From positions 124,001 to 188,000 of the forward strand of contig CAIJRD010000011.1 of the NCBI GenBank assembly GCA_903822975.1: a stretch of DNA of 64,000 bases, read 5' to 3'. Positions 8,626 through 17,441 of this stretch are shown here, piece by piece. How positions within the stretch are numbered: the first letter of the stretch is position 1; every line of letters starts with the position of its first letter. The notes beneath the pieces were generated by a model. That model saw nothing but the letters and a program-made list of their open reading frames with translations, was not told the DNA's origin and did no database searches. Made by a program: the position numbers and the translations under genes. This DNA comes from an uncultured Sinobacteraceae bacterium. GTDB lineage: Bacteria; Pseudomonadota; Gammaproteobacteria; Nevskiales; Nevskiaceae.

Positions 8626-9027
8626 ATGCACACCTTTGAAGCCGCGCCGATCAGTTCAGTCGAACGTTCCCCCAAGTCAATTCCATCGCCAAGCCTGGTT
8701 GACGAGACGGTCTGCGCGATTTTGAGAAGTGAGCGGGCAATCGTGGGTGACTGGATTCGCCTGAATGCCATTCGTCGACGCTGGCTGGTTTCAGGATTTC
8801 GCGTGAGCGATTTAGTCAGCAGCCTCGCTCGACTATCGGTGCGCGGATTTTTCTATCTCACCGGACCCAACGACGATGCATTTCTCGTCGTCACCGAATT
8901 GCCGAATGCACTGCGCATCGCGCATCTGCGCGCCGTTCCGAAAATGAAACGTGCACAGGCACGTTGCTCCGCCAACAATTCAACATTTGAGATGGGTGCT
9001 GGACGTCGACTGACTGATCGCTCTTGA
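8626..9027 (+). CDS. Hypothetical protein
   Basis: 133 residues, not recognised. The ATG at 8626 is preceded by GAGGAGG with six bases between, a strong reason to believe it is expressed. The middle (about 45-90) looks helical, with a possible compact helix-turn-helix-like stretch (IRRRWLVSGFRVSDLVSSLA), then RGFFYLTGPNDDAFLVVT that could form a short sheet. No signal peptide or membrane segment. It sits alone in the accessory stretch. A small regulator is possible but unsupported. Confidence 0.6.
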   Translation: MHTFEAAPISSVERSPKSIPSPSLVDETVCAILRSERAIVGDWIRLNAIRRRWLVSGFRVSDLVSSLARLSVRGFFYLTGPNDDAFLVVTELPNALRIAHLRAVPKMKRAQARCSANNSTFEMGAGRRLTDRS

Positions 9028-9281
9028 ACAAGCCGGACTCAACAACAAAATCGCGTGCGACCGATTAGCGCCGCGCGTCTTACGCGCAGTCACATTTTGA
9101 AAGAACGCGCGGCGCCACGCACAAAAGTCCCGACGCGTTTTCGAGCGCGGCGTTCCCGTCGCCACTGAAATCGTTCGATGCGATTCGAAAGGTTCATGCG
9201 TCTAAGCGTAGCGAGCAAGGATTACATCGACCCAGTGCGTCGGGCATCCTTAGCTTGGAAATGTACCCGATCGGCGCTCAC

Positions 9282-9306
9282 AAAAAACCCCGCACATGGC
9301 GGGGTT
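9282..9306 (-). terminator. Intrinsic terminator of the higBA operon
   Basis: Perfect 8-bp stem AACCCCGC (9286-9293) with GCGGGGTT (9299-9306), five-base loop. Read on the minus strand it is followed by a run of six T (complement of 9282-9287). It lies 20 bases after the higA stop. Confidence 0.9.
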
Positions 9307-9326
9307 CGATCGATGTTACTTTGCGG

Positions 9327-9626
9327 CTATGCTGCTAGCGGCTCGATTTCTCGTTCGATATCTTTGCTTACAGTCAACTCAGCCTTGCGAAGATCATAGG
9401 CCACCTGAATATTCAGCCAGAACTCCGGCGTTGTCTTGAAGAATCGAGCCAAGCGCAATGCGGTCTCCGACGTGACCGCGCGCCGCTCTCTCACGATCTC
9501 GTTGATCGTCGGGGCTGATACATGAAGGCGCTGCGCCAAAGCGTGAGCAGTGATGCTCAACGGTTCTAAGAATTCCTCGCGTAGCACTTCGCCGGGATGG
9601 ATTGGCCGCATTCCGTTCTTGGTCAT
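9327..9626 (-). CDS. higA: HigA-type antitoxin, XRE helix-turn-helix
   Basis: 99 residues. N-terminal IHPGEVLREEFLEPL followed by the helix-turn-helix LAQRLHVSAPTINEIVRE, the signature of HigA/VapI antitoxins. It should bind and neutralise the HigB nuclease coded just upstream and repress the shared promoter. The C-terminal half (FFKTTPEFWLNIQVAYDL) is also typical. Nine bases separate it from higB, the toxin-first order usual for this type, and an intrinsic terminator closes the operon. Confidence 0.93.
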   Translation of the reverse strand: MTKNGMRPIHPGEVLREEFLEPLSITAHALAQRLHVSAPTINEIVRERRAVTSETALRLARFFKTTPEFWLNIQVAYDLRKAELTVSKDIEREIEPLAA

Positions 9627-9635
9627 TTGAAACTC

Positions 9636-9914
9636 CTAGTGGTAGTCCACTATTTCCACGTTTGTTGGGCCTTCATCTGTCCAAACGAAACAGATGCGCC
9701 ATTGCTTATTGATCCGAATACTATGCTGGCCGGCTCGATCGTCCTTGAGGGCTTCCAAATGGTTGCCTGGGGGCGCCCGAAGGTCGGTGAGCAACACGGC
9801 TGCCTGCAGCATCGTCAGCTTGCGTTCCGCGACATTCAAGATGTTGGCGAACCGGCGGCTTTTGCCTTCCTCGAATATCTGCTGAGTATCTGCATTGGCG
9901 AAGCTCTTGATCAC
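9636..9914 (-). CDS. higB: HigB/RelE-type mRNA interferase toxin
   Basis: 92 residues with the HigB pattern: MIKSF start, RRFANILNVAERKL, LRAPPGNHLEALKDDRAGQHSIRIN (split here only by helix boundaries), and WRICFVWTDEGP. HigB cuts mRNA on the ribosome when HigA is lost. The start is GTG at 9914 with no Shine-Dalgarno sequence before it. The nearest promoter-like box would start transcription within a few bases of that GTG, so the message may be leaderless. First gene of the operon. Confidence 0.92.
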   Translation of the reverse strand: MIKSFANADTQQIFEEGKSRRFANILNVAERKLTMLQAAVLLTDLRAPPGNHLEALKDDRAGQHSIRINKQWRICFVWTDEGPTNVEIVDYH

Positions 9915-9920
9915 GGGGGA

Positions 9921-9955
9921 ATACTATAACGCATCACGTTAAACGTCAAGCGTTA
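9921..9955 (-). promoter_or_regulatory. higBA promoter and overlapping HigA operator
   Basis: A palindrome ACGTT-A-AACGT (9936-9946) is nested within outer arms TAACGC (9927-9932) and GCGTTA (9950-9955). On the minus strand TTGACG (9949-9944) can serve as -35, with TAGTAT (9926-9921, 17-base spacer) or TATAGT (9928-9923, 15-base spacer) as -10. An operator lying on the promoter fits HigA autorepression. Confidence 0.7.
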
Positions 9956-9986
9956 ATACACTTCAACTCTTCCGGCCTCCCTCGCC

Positions 9987-10499
9987 TCAATAATCCCTAG
10001 TCCGGACAATGACCCGCATCGTCAACGGAGACGCCAAAAGTGTTTGCGGCATCACGAATCCGAAGTCGAACTTGTCGTGATGATCCCCGTCTTCGATCTT
10101 GTCGCTACCCTTGGCTGAGAAGACGACGTTGTCGCCGTCGACGAGCTGCACAGTGATCTCGACCGCTTTGTCGTGATTCGCGCGGGTGGCGTCCAGATAG
10201 CCCTTAACGTGCACCGAAAGCTTGTCACCGTCTGGCTCTCCGCGAAGCTGGAAGTCGCCGATGCGTACACCATCGCAATAGTAGTCGTAGAACTCGTCAT
10301 AGACGTGCGGCTCGGTCCACCTAACCGCGCCGAACGTGCCTGGTTCGCCCCATTGCGCCGAGTCGGTCAACGGGAACGGCGCCAGCAGTTCCATCGGCGA
10401 ATGCATATCCTTCGAAGTGTCGACGTCTTGGATGACCTGAATCGCGCCAGCTTCTACCGAAAATGACGCAAGCAAAAGCGCGATACCGACCAGCTTCAC
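9987..10499 (-). CDS. Secreted protein of unknown function
   Basis: 170 residues. A signal peptide (MKLVGIALLLASFSVEAGA, probable cleavage before IQVIQ) leads an acidic, beta-rich domain with many Asp and His residues (YDEFYDYYCDG, EDGDHHDKFDFGF). The family is not recognised. The start is GTG in a GTGA overlap with the stop of the upstream membrane protein gene, so the two are translationally coupled. Paired expression with a two-helix membrane protein suggests an envelope role, but nothing shows a specific one. Confidence 0.7.
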   Translation of the reverse strand: MKLVGIALLLASFSVEAGAIQVIQDVDTSKDMHSPMELLAPFPLTDSAQWGEPGTFGAVRWTEPHVYDEFYDYYCDGVRIGDFQLRGEPDGDKLSVHVKGYLDATRANHDKAVEITVQLVDGDNVVFSAKGSDKIEDGDHHDKFDFGFVMPQTLLASPLTMRVIVRTRDY

Positions 10500-10798
10500 T
10501 TCTGCACCATTAAATTCGCCGGAATATCCGATTTCTCAGTCGGTATTTTCATTGGATCAATAATCCGATTCTCTTCGGCTTTATGGTTATTCGGCGACAG
10601 GCTGCCGAATCCAAGCAGCACGATTCCGGCTAGGAAAAACGTTTCTCCAATCGACAAAATATTGCGCCGTTCATCCATCAAACCCATGTTGTTTATTCGT
10701 TCAAAAGGGGTTGATCCGCCTACCGAAACATCCATAAAAATTGCGGTAACGGCCGCAATTGCCCCGATCACAACCAGTATCCATCCCCAGGTCTTCAT
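10496..10798 (-). CDS. Small two-helix membrane protein
   Basis: 100 residues. Two hydrophobic helices (WGWILVVIGAIAAVTAIFM near the start and FFLAGIVLLGFGSL around residues 54-67) flank a soluble loop with FERINNMGLMDERRN. No family recognised. Start at the ATG at 10798, preceded by GGGGAGAG; the frame is open upstream to 10873 but those residues look non-coding. Its stop overlaps the start of the secreted protein gene by four bases. Confidence 0.7.
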   Translation of the reverse strand: MKTWGWILVVIGAIAAVTAIFMDVSVGGSTPFERINNMGLMDERRNILSIGETFFLAGIVLLGFGSLSPNNHKAEENRIIDPMKIPTEKSDIPANLMVQK

Positions 10799-10821
10799 CG
10801 CTCTCCCCCTGCTTGCCGCTC

Positions 10822-11037
10822 TTATGGCTCGGAGTGCCGCATATCCCGGAACTGCTGCGCCACCGCGTCGCACACTTCCCGCGTGAATCGAGGCGTTCCT
10901 ACCTCCTGCAAATTGACTCTGCCATTCGCGACATTTTCATTCACCGGCCGCTCAGATTGCTCGGCGCCAAGTCCTGGAGTTTCGTGGTCGAGAACGCCGA
11001 TCAAAACCATGCTGCCGATTATGATGCCGCAATCCAT
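10822..11037 (-). CDS. Possible small membrane protein
   Basis: 71 residues: a short hydrophobic N-terminus (GIIIGSMVLIGVL), then a hydrophilic tail that could end in a helix (FTREVCDAVAQQFRDMRH). AAAGG lies about eight bases before the ATG at 11037. It ends 23 bases before the next gene in the same direction, which would make it first gene of a three-gene operon. No recognisable family, so this is a guess from composition and position. Confidence 0.35.
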   Translation of the reverse strand: MDCGIIIGSMVLIGVLDHETPGLGAEQSERPVNENVANGRVNLQEVGTPRFTREVCDAVAQQFRDMRHSEP

Positions 11038-11461
11038 GCAACAACCTTTGCCGCCAGCGGCGCTTCTTGTGCATTGGTGGTCGTGCACCGCGGAGATCGG
11101 TTGTCGCATCTCGCTCGACGCAATCGATAGCGACGGCCTACCGAAACACGCCGCTGCAGGCCTGATTCATCCGGTGGGCAGTTTCGACAGCTCCCCTACT
11201 ATCCACCCGTCTCCGGACTGCGAGTATGTCCGGAGCCTCGACCTCTGCGATTGGGCGAGCGCCTAGCACGGGAAAGACATCTCGCTCCGTCCGCCTGGAT
11301 ATGGTCTCCGACTACTTGGGAGTTCAGGTCCGAGATCAGAGAACCAATAGAGATGATGGTCCGTCAAGGAATGCCATGACACGCTACGGCACATGAATTC
11401 GTCCAAACCCATACCGGAGAGGGGTTTTGGACATTGGACGGGATGCTGTGTCACGCAGAAA
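11038..11461. other. Intergenic region, no gene seen
   Basis: About 420 bases between tRNA-Lys and the small envelope genes. I see no coding sequence or clear terminator. Confidence 0.5.
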
Positions 11462-11537
11462 TGGTGGGTCGTGATGGATTCGAACCATCGACCAACGGAT
11501 TAAAAGTCCGATGCTCTACCGACTGAGCTAACGACCC
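11462..11537 (-). tRNA. tRNA-Lys (anticodon UUU)
   Basis: 76 bases including an encoded CCA end (complement of TGG at 11462-11464). The acceptor stem GGGTCGT pairs with ACGACCC; the D-arm GCTCAGTCGGTAGAGC, anticodon loop CTTTTAA (anticodon TTT) and T-arm GGTTCGAATCC are all in place. Confidence 0.97.
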
Positions 11538-11601
11538 ACAGGTGCAAATGCCGTTGTACCGAGCGGGCCCATAAAGCGGGTCGCGCGGTGCCGGGGGCGG
11601 A

Positions 11602-11607
11602 ATTATA
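11602..11607 (-). promoter_or_regulatory. Probable -10 box of the tRNA-Lys promoter
   Basis: A perfect TATAAT on the minus strand, followed by a very GC-rich discriminator (CCGCCCCCGG), as in stable-RNA promoters under stringent control. The -35 is weak. It lies just past the queC stop codon, so the tRNA is probably transcribed independently of the queuosine genes. Confidence 0.5.
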
Positions 11608-11631
11608 GCGGCTGAGCGGCGCTTGCGCAGG

Positions 11632-12348
11632 CTAGCGGTAGCGCGTGGGATCCGGGAGGCCGGCGGCGGCGAATCCGGCGCTGCGAAGATGGCAGGAATC
11701 GCAGCGTCCACAGGCGCGGCCTTGCGTATCCGCCTGGTAGCAGGACACGGTTTCGGCGAAATCCACGCCCAGTGCAGTCCCTCGGCGGATGATGTCGGCC
11801 TTGCTGGCGTCGATCAGCGGCGCATGTACGCGAAAGCTGGCGCCTTCGACGCCGGCGCGCGTGGCCAGTCGTGCCAGGGCTTCGAACGCGCGGATGAATT
11901 CCGGACGGCAGTCGGGATAGCCGCTGTAGTCCACCGCGTTGACGCCGATAAAGAGATCGGTCGCGCCCAGGACTTCGGCCCAACCCAGCGCCAACGACAA
12001 GAACAGCGTGTTGCGCGCCGGTACGTAGGTGATCGGAATGCCCGCAGCGGTGCTGACCGTATTGGATTCGGGCACGGCGATCGAGTGATCGGTAAGCGCG
12101 GAGCCGCCGACGTTGGCGAGGTTCACTTCCATCACACGGTGCTCGCGTGCCTGCAGGCGTCGGGCCACGCACTCGGCGGCGACCAGTTCAGCGACATGCC
12201 GCTGACCGTACGACACCGACAGCGCGTAGGTCTCGTAACCCTGCTCGCGCGCGATCGCGAGCACGGTCGAGGAATCGAGCCCGCCCGACAGCAGCACTAC
12301 TGCTTTTAGCTGCTTCGACGTTTCCGCCACTGAGGGATCGTTACTCAT
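11632..12348 (-). CDS. queC: 7-cyano-7-deazaguanine synthase
   Basis: 238 residues. QueC converts carboxy-deazaguanine to preQ0 with ATP and ammonia in the queuosine pathway, in the cytoplasm. Seen: the PP-loop [11 protein letters not shown] near residue 21, [20 protein letters not shown], and a C-terminal zinc site built on [20 protein letters not shown] (last cysteines at about 206-217). Length is normal. Downstream of queE on the same strand with a 125-base gap. queE and queC act in consecutive steps. Confidence 0.96.
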   Translation of the reverse strand: MSNDPSVAETSKQLKAVVLLSGGLDSSTVLAIAREQGYETYALSVSYGQRHVAELVAAECVARRLQAREHRVMEVNLANVGGSALTDHSIAVPESNTVSTAAGIPITYVPARNTLFLSLALGWAEVLGATDLFIGVNAVDYSGYPDCRPEFIRAFEALARLATRAGVEGASFRVHAPLIDASKADIIRRGTALGVDFAETVSCYQADTQGRACGRCDSCHLRSAGFAAAGLPDPTRYR

Positions 12349-12473
12349 GTCGGTTCACTCGACGCGCACGCGCGCGTCGGAATCTTTGAAGGTCTGGCTC
12401 ATGATGCACGGTCAGGATTGCGGTTGCGGTTGCGGCGTTGTGAACATTTGAACGGTGCACCGTCGACCAACAT

Positions 12474-13163
12474 TCATCGGCCGGGCACATTGCCCCATAA
12501 CAGCTTGTGCATCTGCATCTGCATACGCACCGGCAAACGGTCGGCCACGATCCAATCGGCCAGATCGCGCGGCGCGAGCTGTTCGTGGCTCGGCGAGAAC
12601 AGGATGGCGCAGCGTTCGCTGAGCGCGTGCTTCGTCAGTACCTGCTTGGCCCAGTCGTAATCGGCGCGGCTGCACAGCACGAATTTCACTTCGTCGTGCG
12701 CACGCAGGCCTGCAAGATTGTCCCAGCGGTTGCGTTCGACTTCGCGCGAATCGGGGGTCTTGATGTCGACCACGCGAACCACGCGCGGGTCCACCGGTGC
12801 GATGTCGAGTGCGCCGCTGGTTTCCAGCGATACGGCATAACCCGAATCGCACAGCTCGCTGAGGAAACCGATGCAGGCTTTCTGCGCAAGCGGCTCGCCA
12901 CCGGTTACGCAAACGTGGCGCACGCCGAATGCGGCGACGCTGGCCAGCACTTCGCGCGTGCTCTGCCAGTTGCCGCCGTAGAACGCATATTCGGAGTCGC
13001 AATACTGGCAGCGCAGCGGGCAGCCGGTCAGGCGCACGAACACCGTTGGCAAACCGACGCGAGAAGATTCGCCCTGCAGCGACAGAAAGACTTCGGTGAT
13101 TTTGAGCCGCGGCTCGGTGCTGCGGCTGGCAGCGTCCGCGGCGGGCGCCGCCGGCTGCTCCAC
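12474..13163 (-). CDS. queE: 7-carboxy-7-deazaguanine synthase (radical SAM)
   Basis: 229 residues. QueE uses an iron-sulfur cluster and S-adenosylmethionine to contract carboxy-tetrahydropterin to carboxy-deazaguanine, the substrate of QueC. Seen: EVFLSLQGE, the cluster motif CPLRCQYC (CxxxCxxC, about residues 48-55), VTGGEPL and LETSG. The start is GTG, four bases after the cpoB stop, so it is likely cotranscribed with the Tol-Pal genes. The first 20 residues are Ala/Pro-rich and not conserved. Confidence 0.96.
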   Translation of the reverse strand: MEQPAAPAADAASRSTEPRLKITEVFLSLQGESSRVGLPTVFVRLTGCPLRCQYCDSEYAFYGGNWQSTREVLASVAAFGVRHVCVTGGEPLAQKACIGFLSELCDSGYAVSLETSGALDIAPVDPRVVRVVDIKTPDSREVERNRWDNLAGLRAHDEVKFVLCSRADYDWAKQVLTKHALSERCAILFSPSHEQLAPRDLADWIVADRLPVRMQMQMHKLLWGNVPGR

Positions 13164-13167
13164 AGCC

Positions 13168-14124
13168 CTACTTCAGCTGCGCCAGTCGGGTACGCGCCTG
13201 GGTGGCGGCGCTGGACGACGGATAGGCTTTCAGAATCTGGTTGAACGCCGCACGGGCCTGATCCTTCTGACCCTGATTCTGCAGAATGGCACCGCTCTTC
13301 AGCAGCGCGTCCGGAACCTTCGGGCTGGCCGGGAATTTCTGCAGCAGCGACTGGTAGCTTTTCAGCGCGTTCGGATAGTCGTTCTTCACGTAGTACGACT
13401 CGCCCATCCAGTACCAGGCGTTGTCCGCGTAATTGCCCTGCGGATACTTCGCCAGCATGCCTTTGAAGCCACCGATCGCATCGTCATATTTCGCGGCCTT
13501 GAGCAGATCGAAGCTGCGCAGATAGATCGCTTCTTCGTCGGCGGCTGCACTCGACGACGCGGCGGCAGGCGCGGCCGCCGGAGGTGCCGGTGCGACGACC
13601 GTTGTACGCGTCACCGGCTGCGCTGCGCCGACCACGGCGCCTGCAGCAACCAAAGGTGCGTTGTTCGCCGGTGCACCAATCGGCGCACCCGGCATGGAAT
13701 TGTTGGCGCCGCCGTTGTAGGCAGCACCAGGGACTGCATTTGCATCACCCGACGGCGGCGGCGCACCGCCGCCTTCGAGACGACGCACGCGCTGATCGAT
13801 GTCGTTGATCTGCGCCTGCGATTTCTGCAATTGATCGACGTCGTAGCGCAACTGTTCGAGCTGGCCGCGCAGGTTGCGCAGATCGTCCGAAGACGTCGCG
13901 TTCTGCTGCTGCGCTTCGATCGCGTTAAGACGCCGCGAGACCTCGGTCAGCTTGGTCTCGTTGGCCTGCAGGCGCTGCTCTTCCGGACTCAGCGCGCGTT
14001 GGCCATTGATCGCGCCGCCGTAGTCCGAGGCACAGGCCGACAAGGTCAGCAGCAGCAGAGGAGCGGCACGCAGCTGCCCCACTTTGAGCATCGTCATCAG
14101 ACTGAACCTCGAACCCGGCGTCAT
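13168..14124 (-). CDS. cpoB: Cell division coordinator CpoB (YbgF), Tol-Pal associated
   Basis: About 318 residues. CpoB links the Tol machine with peptidoglycan synthesis at the septum. Order seen: signal sequence ending LLLLTLSAC (possible lipobox, which E. coli CpoB lacks); a trimerising coiled coil (EEQRLQANETKLTEVSRRL and following, about 47-118); an Ala/Pro/Gly-rich linker; and three tetratricopeptide repeats (from about 200: YDDAIGGFKGMLAKYP, YPNALKSYQSLLQKFP, QARAAFNQILKAYP). Starts at 14124 or 14097 are both possible. Thirteen bases follow pal, in the same operon. Confidence 0.92.
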   Translation of the reverse strand: MTPGSRFSLMTMLKVGQLRAAPLLLLTLSACASDYGGAINGQRALSPEEQRLQANETKLTEVSRRLNAIEAQQQNATSSDDLRNLRGQLEQLRYDVDQLQKSQAQINDIDQRVRRLEGGGAPPPSGDANAVPGAAYNGGANNSMPGAPIGAPANNAPLVAAGAVVGAAQPVTRTTVVAPAPPAAAPAAASSSAAADEEAIYLRSFDLLKAAKYDDAIGGFKGMLAKYPQGNYADNAWYWMGESYYVKNDYPNALKSYQSLLQKFPASPKVPDALLKSGAILQNQGQKDQARAAFNQILKAYPSSSAATQARTRLAQLK

Positions 14125-14136
14125 GGCGCGAAAACC

Positions 14137-14655
14137 TTACTGCTGGATCAGATCGACGCGACGATTCTGCGCGTACGAATCTTCGTCGTGGCCGAGCGCA
14201 ACCGGACGCTCTTCGCCGTAGCTGACAACGCTGAGCTGCTGCGCCGAAACGCCCTGCGCCTGCAGCGCCTGCGCCACGGTGTTGCCGCGACGCTCGCCGA
14301 GGGCGATGTTGTACTCACGCGTACCGCGTTCGTCGGTGTTGCCTTCCAGGCGCGCCTTGCTGGTCGGGTGCGTGGTCAGATACTTGGCCCACAGGGTAAC
14401 CGTTGCCTGGCTGTCGGCCTTCAGCTCGCTGCTGTCGTAATCGAAGTACACCGAGTGCTGCGCGGCCAGCTGCGCCGACGTGGCGGCATCCGAACCATTG
14501 CCGAGGCCGCCGTTGCCGCTGCCGTAGGTGTTGATGCCGCTGGACGACGACGCCGGCATCTTGTTGGCGCCATCCTTGTTGCCTTTGCCGGAGCACGCGC
14601 TGAGCAGCGCAACCGCGGCGATCGCAACGCAGGCGACGAACTTGTTATTGATCAT
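14137..14655 (-). CDS. pal: Peptidoglycan-associated lipoprotein
   Basis: 172 residues. Pal is anchored in the inner leaflet of the outer membrane and binds peptidoglycan and TolB. Seen: a signal with lipobox LLSAC (lipidated Cys at about 21), a Ser/Gly-rich tether, then the OmpA-like domain with VYFDYDSSEL, EGNTDERGTREYN, ALGERRGNTV, SYGEERP and NRRVDLI. Start at the ATG at 14655 because AGGAG lies eight bases upstream; the frame is open a little further, to 14676. Confidence 0.97.
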   Translation of the reverse strand: MINNKFVACVAIAAVALLSACSGKGNKDGANKMPASSSSGINTYGSGNGGLGNGSDAATSAQLAAQHSVYFDYDSSELKADSQATVTLWAKYLTTHPTSKARLEGNTDERGTREYNIALGERRGNTVAQALQAQGVSAQQLSVVSYGEERPVALGHDEDSYAQNRRVDLIQQ

Positions 14656-14764
14656 GGGGACTACTCCTAAGGACAATTAGACTCGAAGTCTATTTTGGGT
14701 TTGGGGGGGGATTTGCTGCTTTTTTGAAATCGCTGTTTTTAATCTCGAAACATTGCATGGTTGT

Positions 14765-16069
14765 TCAATGCAGGTACGGCGACCAGGCCGGTTCGCGAAC
14801 ATCGCCAGACTGCCGCAGGCTCTGCTTGATGCGTCCATCCAGAGACACCATCGCCAGCTCGGAGCCCTGCCTGCCCTGCTTGGTGTAGATCACCGCAACG
14901 CCGTTCGGAGCAAAGCTTGGACTTTCATCCAGAGGCCCATCGCTCAACGTCTTTAGCGTGCCCGAACCCAGGTCAAGCAGCGCAATACGATAGCTGGAAC
15001 TGTCCAAATTGACCAGCGCCATCGACTTTCCGTCCGGCGAATAAACCGGCTTTTCGTTGCGTTTGCCCTGGAAAGTCAAACGTTTCTGGTCGCCGCCGGA
15101 GGCACTCACGGTGTAGATCTGCGGCGTGCCGCCACGATCGGAGATGAAGGCGATCGTGCGGCCATCGGGCGACCAGGTGGCCTCGGTGTCGATCGCGGAA
15201 TCGGTGGTCATGCGGCGTCGCGCACCGCTCGCCACGTCGATCACATAAATATCCGGGTTGTGCTCGAACGACAGCGTGACCGCGAGCTGACGACCGTCCG
15301 GTGAGAACGCCGGCGAACCATTGATGCCGCGCTCGCCGACGAAGCGCTTGAGGTCGCCGGTGGCCGGCGTCTGCACATAGATCGCGGAATTGCCGCGCTC
15401 GTAGCCGACGTAGGCGATTTTCTGTCCGTCCGGCGACCAAGCCGGCGACATCAGCGGCTCACGCGACGTTGCAATCGCATGCGGCGCTTCGCCATCAGCG
15501 TCGGCGATGATCAACTGATAGCGTCGCGCATCACGCGCACCGACTGCGGTGACGTACGCGATCTGCGTATTGAAGTAGCCGGGCACGCCGGTCAGTCGCT
15601 CGTAGATCATGTCTGCGATCTGGTGCGCCAGCGAACGGTAGCGTCCGGGATCGCCGGCGCTCATGCCATCTTTGCCGAGCAGCATGACGCGCTGCGGATC
15701 ATCGCTGTGATACACGTCGAGCAGGCGGAAGCTGGCGGCGATGCCGCCGCCGACACGGGTCACCGTGCCGATCACCAGATCCTGCTGACCCAGCGTTTGC
15801 CAGTTGCGGAAGTTCACCTGCGACACGTCGGTCGGCTTTTCCAGCATGTCGGTGCGCGGCAGCGTCTTGAAAATGCCGCTGCGGTCGAGGTCGGCCGCCA
15901 CGATCTGCGCAATATCGACGTTGACGTCTGCCGGTTGCGCGAACGGCACGATCGCGATCGGCGTGGGCGCAGTCGCGCCGCTGGTCACCGTGATGTCGAG
16001 ATCGGCGTAAGCCGGAACGGCGATGGCCAGCAGACATAGCGCAATCAATTTGTTCATGGGGCTCTTCAC
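14765..16069 (-). CDS. tolB: Tol-Pal system periplasmic protein TolB
   Basis: 434 residues. A signal peptide (KLIALCLLAIAVPAYA) is followed by the N-terminal alpha/beta domain (IAIVPFAQPADVNVDIAQIV, the region contacting TolA) and a six-bladed beta-propeller with repeated SPDGQKIAY/SPDGRTIAF motifs that binds Pal. Normal length. Start is GTG in a GTGA overlap with the tolA stop; an ATG at 16057 is an equally good start. An 88-base gap with a run of eight G separates it from pal. Confidence 0.97.
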   Translation of the reverse strand: MKSPMNKLIALCLLAIAVPAYADLDITVTSGATAPTPIAIVPFAQPADVNVDIAQIVAADLDRSGIFKTLPRTDMLEKPTDVSQVNFRNWQTLGQQDLVIGTVTRVGGGIAASFRLLDVYHSDDPQRVMLLGKDGMSAGDPGRYRSLAHQIADMIYERLTGVPGYFNTQIAYVTAVGARDARRYQLIIADADGEAPHAIATSREPLMSPAWSPDGQKIAYVGYERGNSAIYVQTPATGDLKRFVGERGINGSPAFSPDGRQLAVTLSFEHNPDIYVIDVASGARRRMTTDSAIDTEATWSPDGRTIAFISDRGGTPQIYTVSASGGDQKRLTFQGKRNEKPVYSPDGKSMALVNLDSSSYRIALLDLGSGTLKTLSDGPLDESPSFAPNGVAVIYTKQGRQGSELAMVSLDGRIKQSLRQSGDVREPAWSPYLH

Positions 16070-16973
16070 GGCGGCGAGAAATAGACGTTGATACCGGGCT
16101 GGAATACGGTCGGGTCGCGCGGCAAGGGCAGCGGGCTGGCCTTGTAGACGGCGGCCAGCACGGAACTATCGAACAAAGCATTGCCGCTGCCGGTGACTAC
16201 CGACGCAGAAAGGACCTGACCCGCCGGCGATAGGTTCAGATGCAGCTTGCACTTCAAGGTCGGATCGATCCCGGGCGGCTTGGCCCAGTTGCGCGTGATC
16301 GCAGCGGTCAGCGCCGCATTCCACTCGGCCAGCACGGCCTGGTTGATGGCCTGCGATTCCTGACCCAATTGCTGCTGCAGTTCCTGCTCGCGCTGCTTGC
16401 GCTCGGCGGCGGCTTGCTTCGCCGCAGCCGCCTTGCGTTCCTGTTCTTCTTCGGCCGTCTGCTTGGCGAGATCGTCCTTCGCCTTTGCCGCTGCGTCGGC
16501 CTTGGCCTTGGCGTCGGCATCCGCTTTGGCTTTGGCGTCGGCAGCCGCTTTTGATTTTGCGTCCGCGTCGGCCTTGGCCTTGGCTTCGAGTTCGGCTTTT
16601 TCTTTTTGAGTCGCTTCGACTTCGGCCTTGGCCTTGGCTTCCGCGGCGGCTTTGGCGGCCGCTGCGGCCTGCGCATCGGCGGCGGCCTTTGCCTGCTGCT
16701 GGGCTTCAACCTGTTTCTGTGCCGCGCTGTTGTCGGGCTGCGGCGGTTCGGGCTTGGGCGGCGTGGGTGTCGGCGGTGTGGGCGTCGGCGGCTGATCGGT
16801 CTGCGGCTTCGGCTTGGCTGCATCGAGCTTCGGCAGATCGCTCGGGTTGACCAGCACGCCCTGCATCACCGGCGGCGCTTCGATTTGGCGACTGCACTGC
16901 ACGCCGGTGAACAGCAGGCCGAACAGCGCCAGATGCAGCAGCAGCGCGAACAGCAGATGGCGACGGTCCAGAG

Positions 16974-16977
<4 letters not shown>
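16066..16977 (-). CDS. tolA: Tol-Pal system protein TolA
   Basis: 303 residues. One N-terminal membrane helix (LLFALLLHLALFGLLFTGV) holds it in the inner membrane beside TolQ-TolR. Then come a proline-rich stretch (PPTPTPPTPTPPKPEPPQP) and a long Ala/Lys/Glu helix (about 85-200, built of AKADADAKSKAAADAKA-type repeats) that crosses the periplasm. The C-terminal domain (about 210-303: WAKPPGIDPTLKCKLHLNL, SGNALFDSSVLAAVYKASPL) contacts TolB and Pal. Start overlaps the tolR stop by four bases. Confidence 0.96.

Positions 16978-17440
<463 letters not shown>

Positions 17441-17441
<1 letters not shown>

Noticed and set aside
11462-11537. A prophage or island attachment site in tRNA-Lys
   Set aside because: No integrase gene and no direct repeat of the tRNA end was seen nearby; the possibility is kept only as a check in the accessory-region finding.
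13096-14670. A 524-codon frame opposite cpoB and pal
   Set aside because: Arg-rich antisense reading of two conserved Tol-Pal genes.
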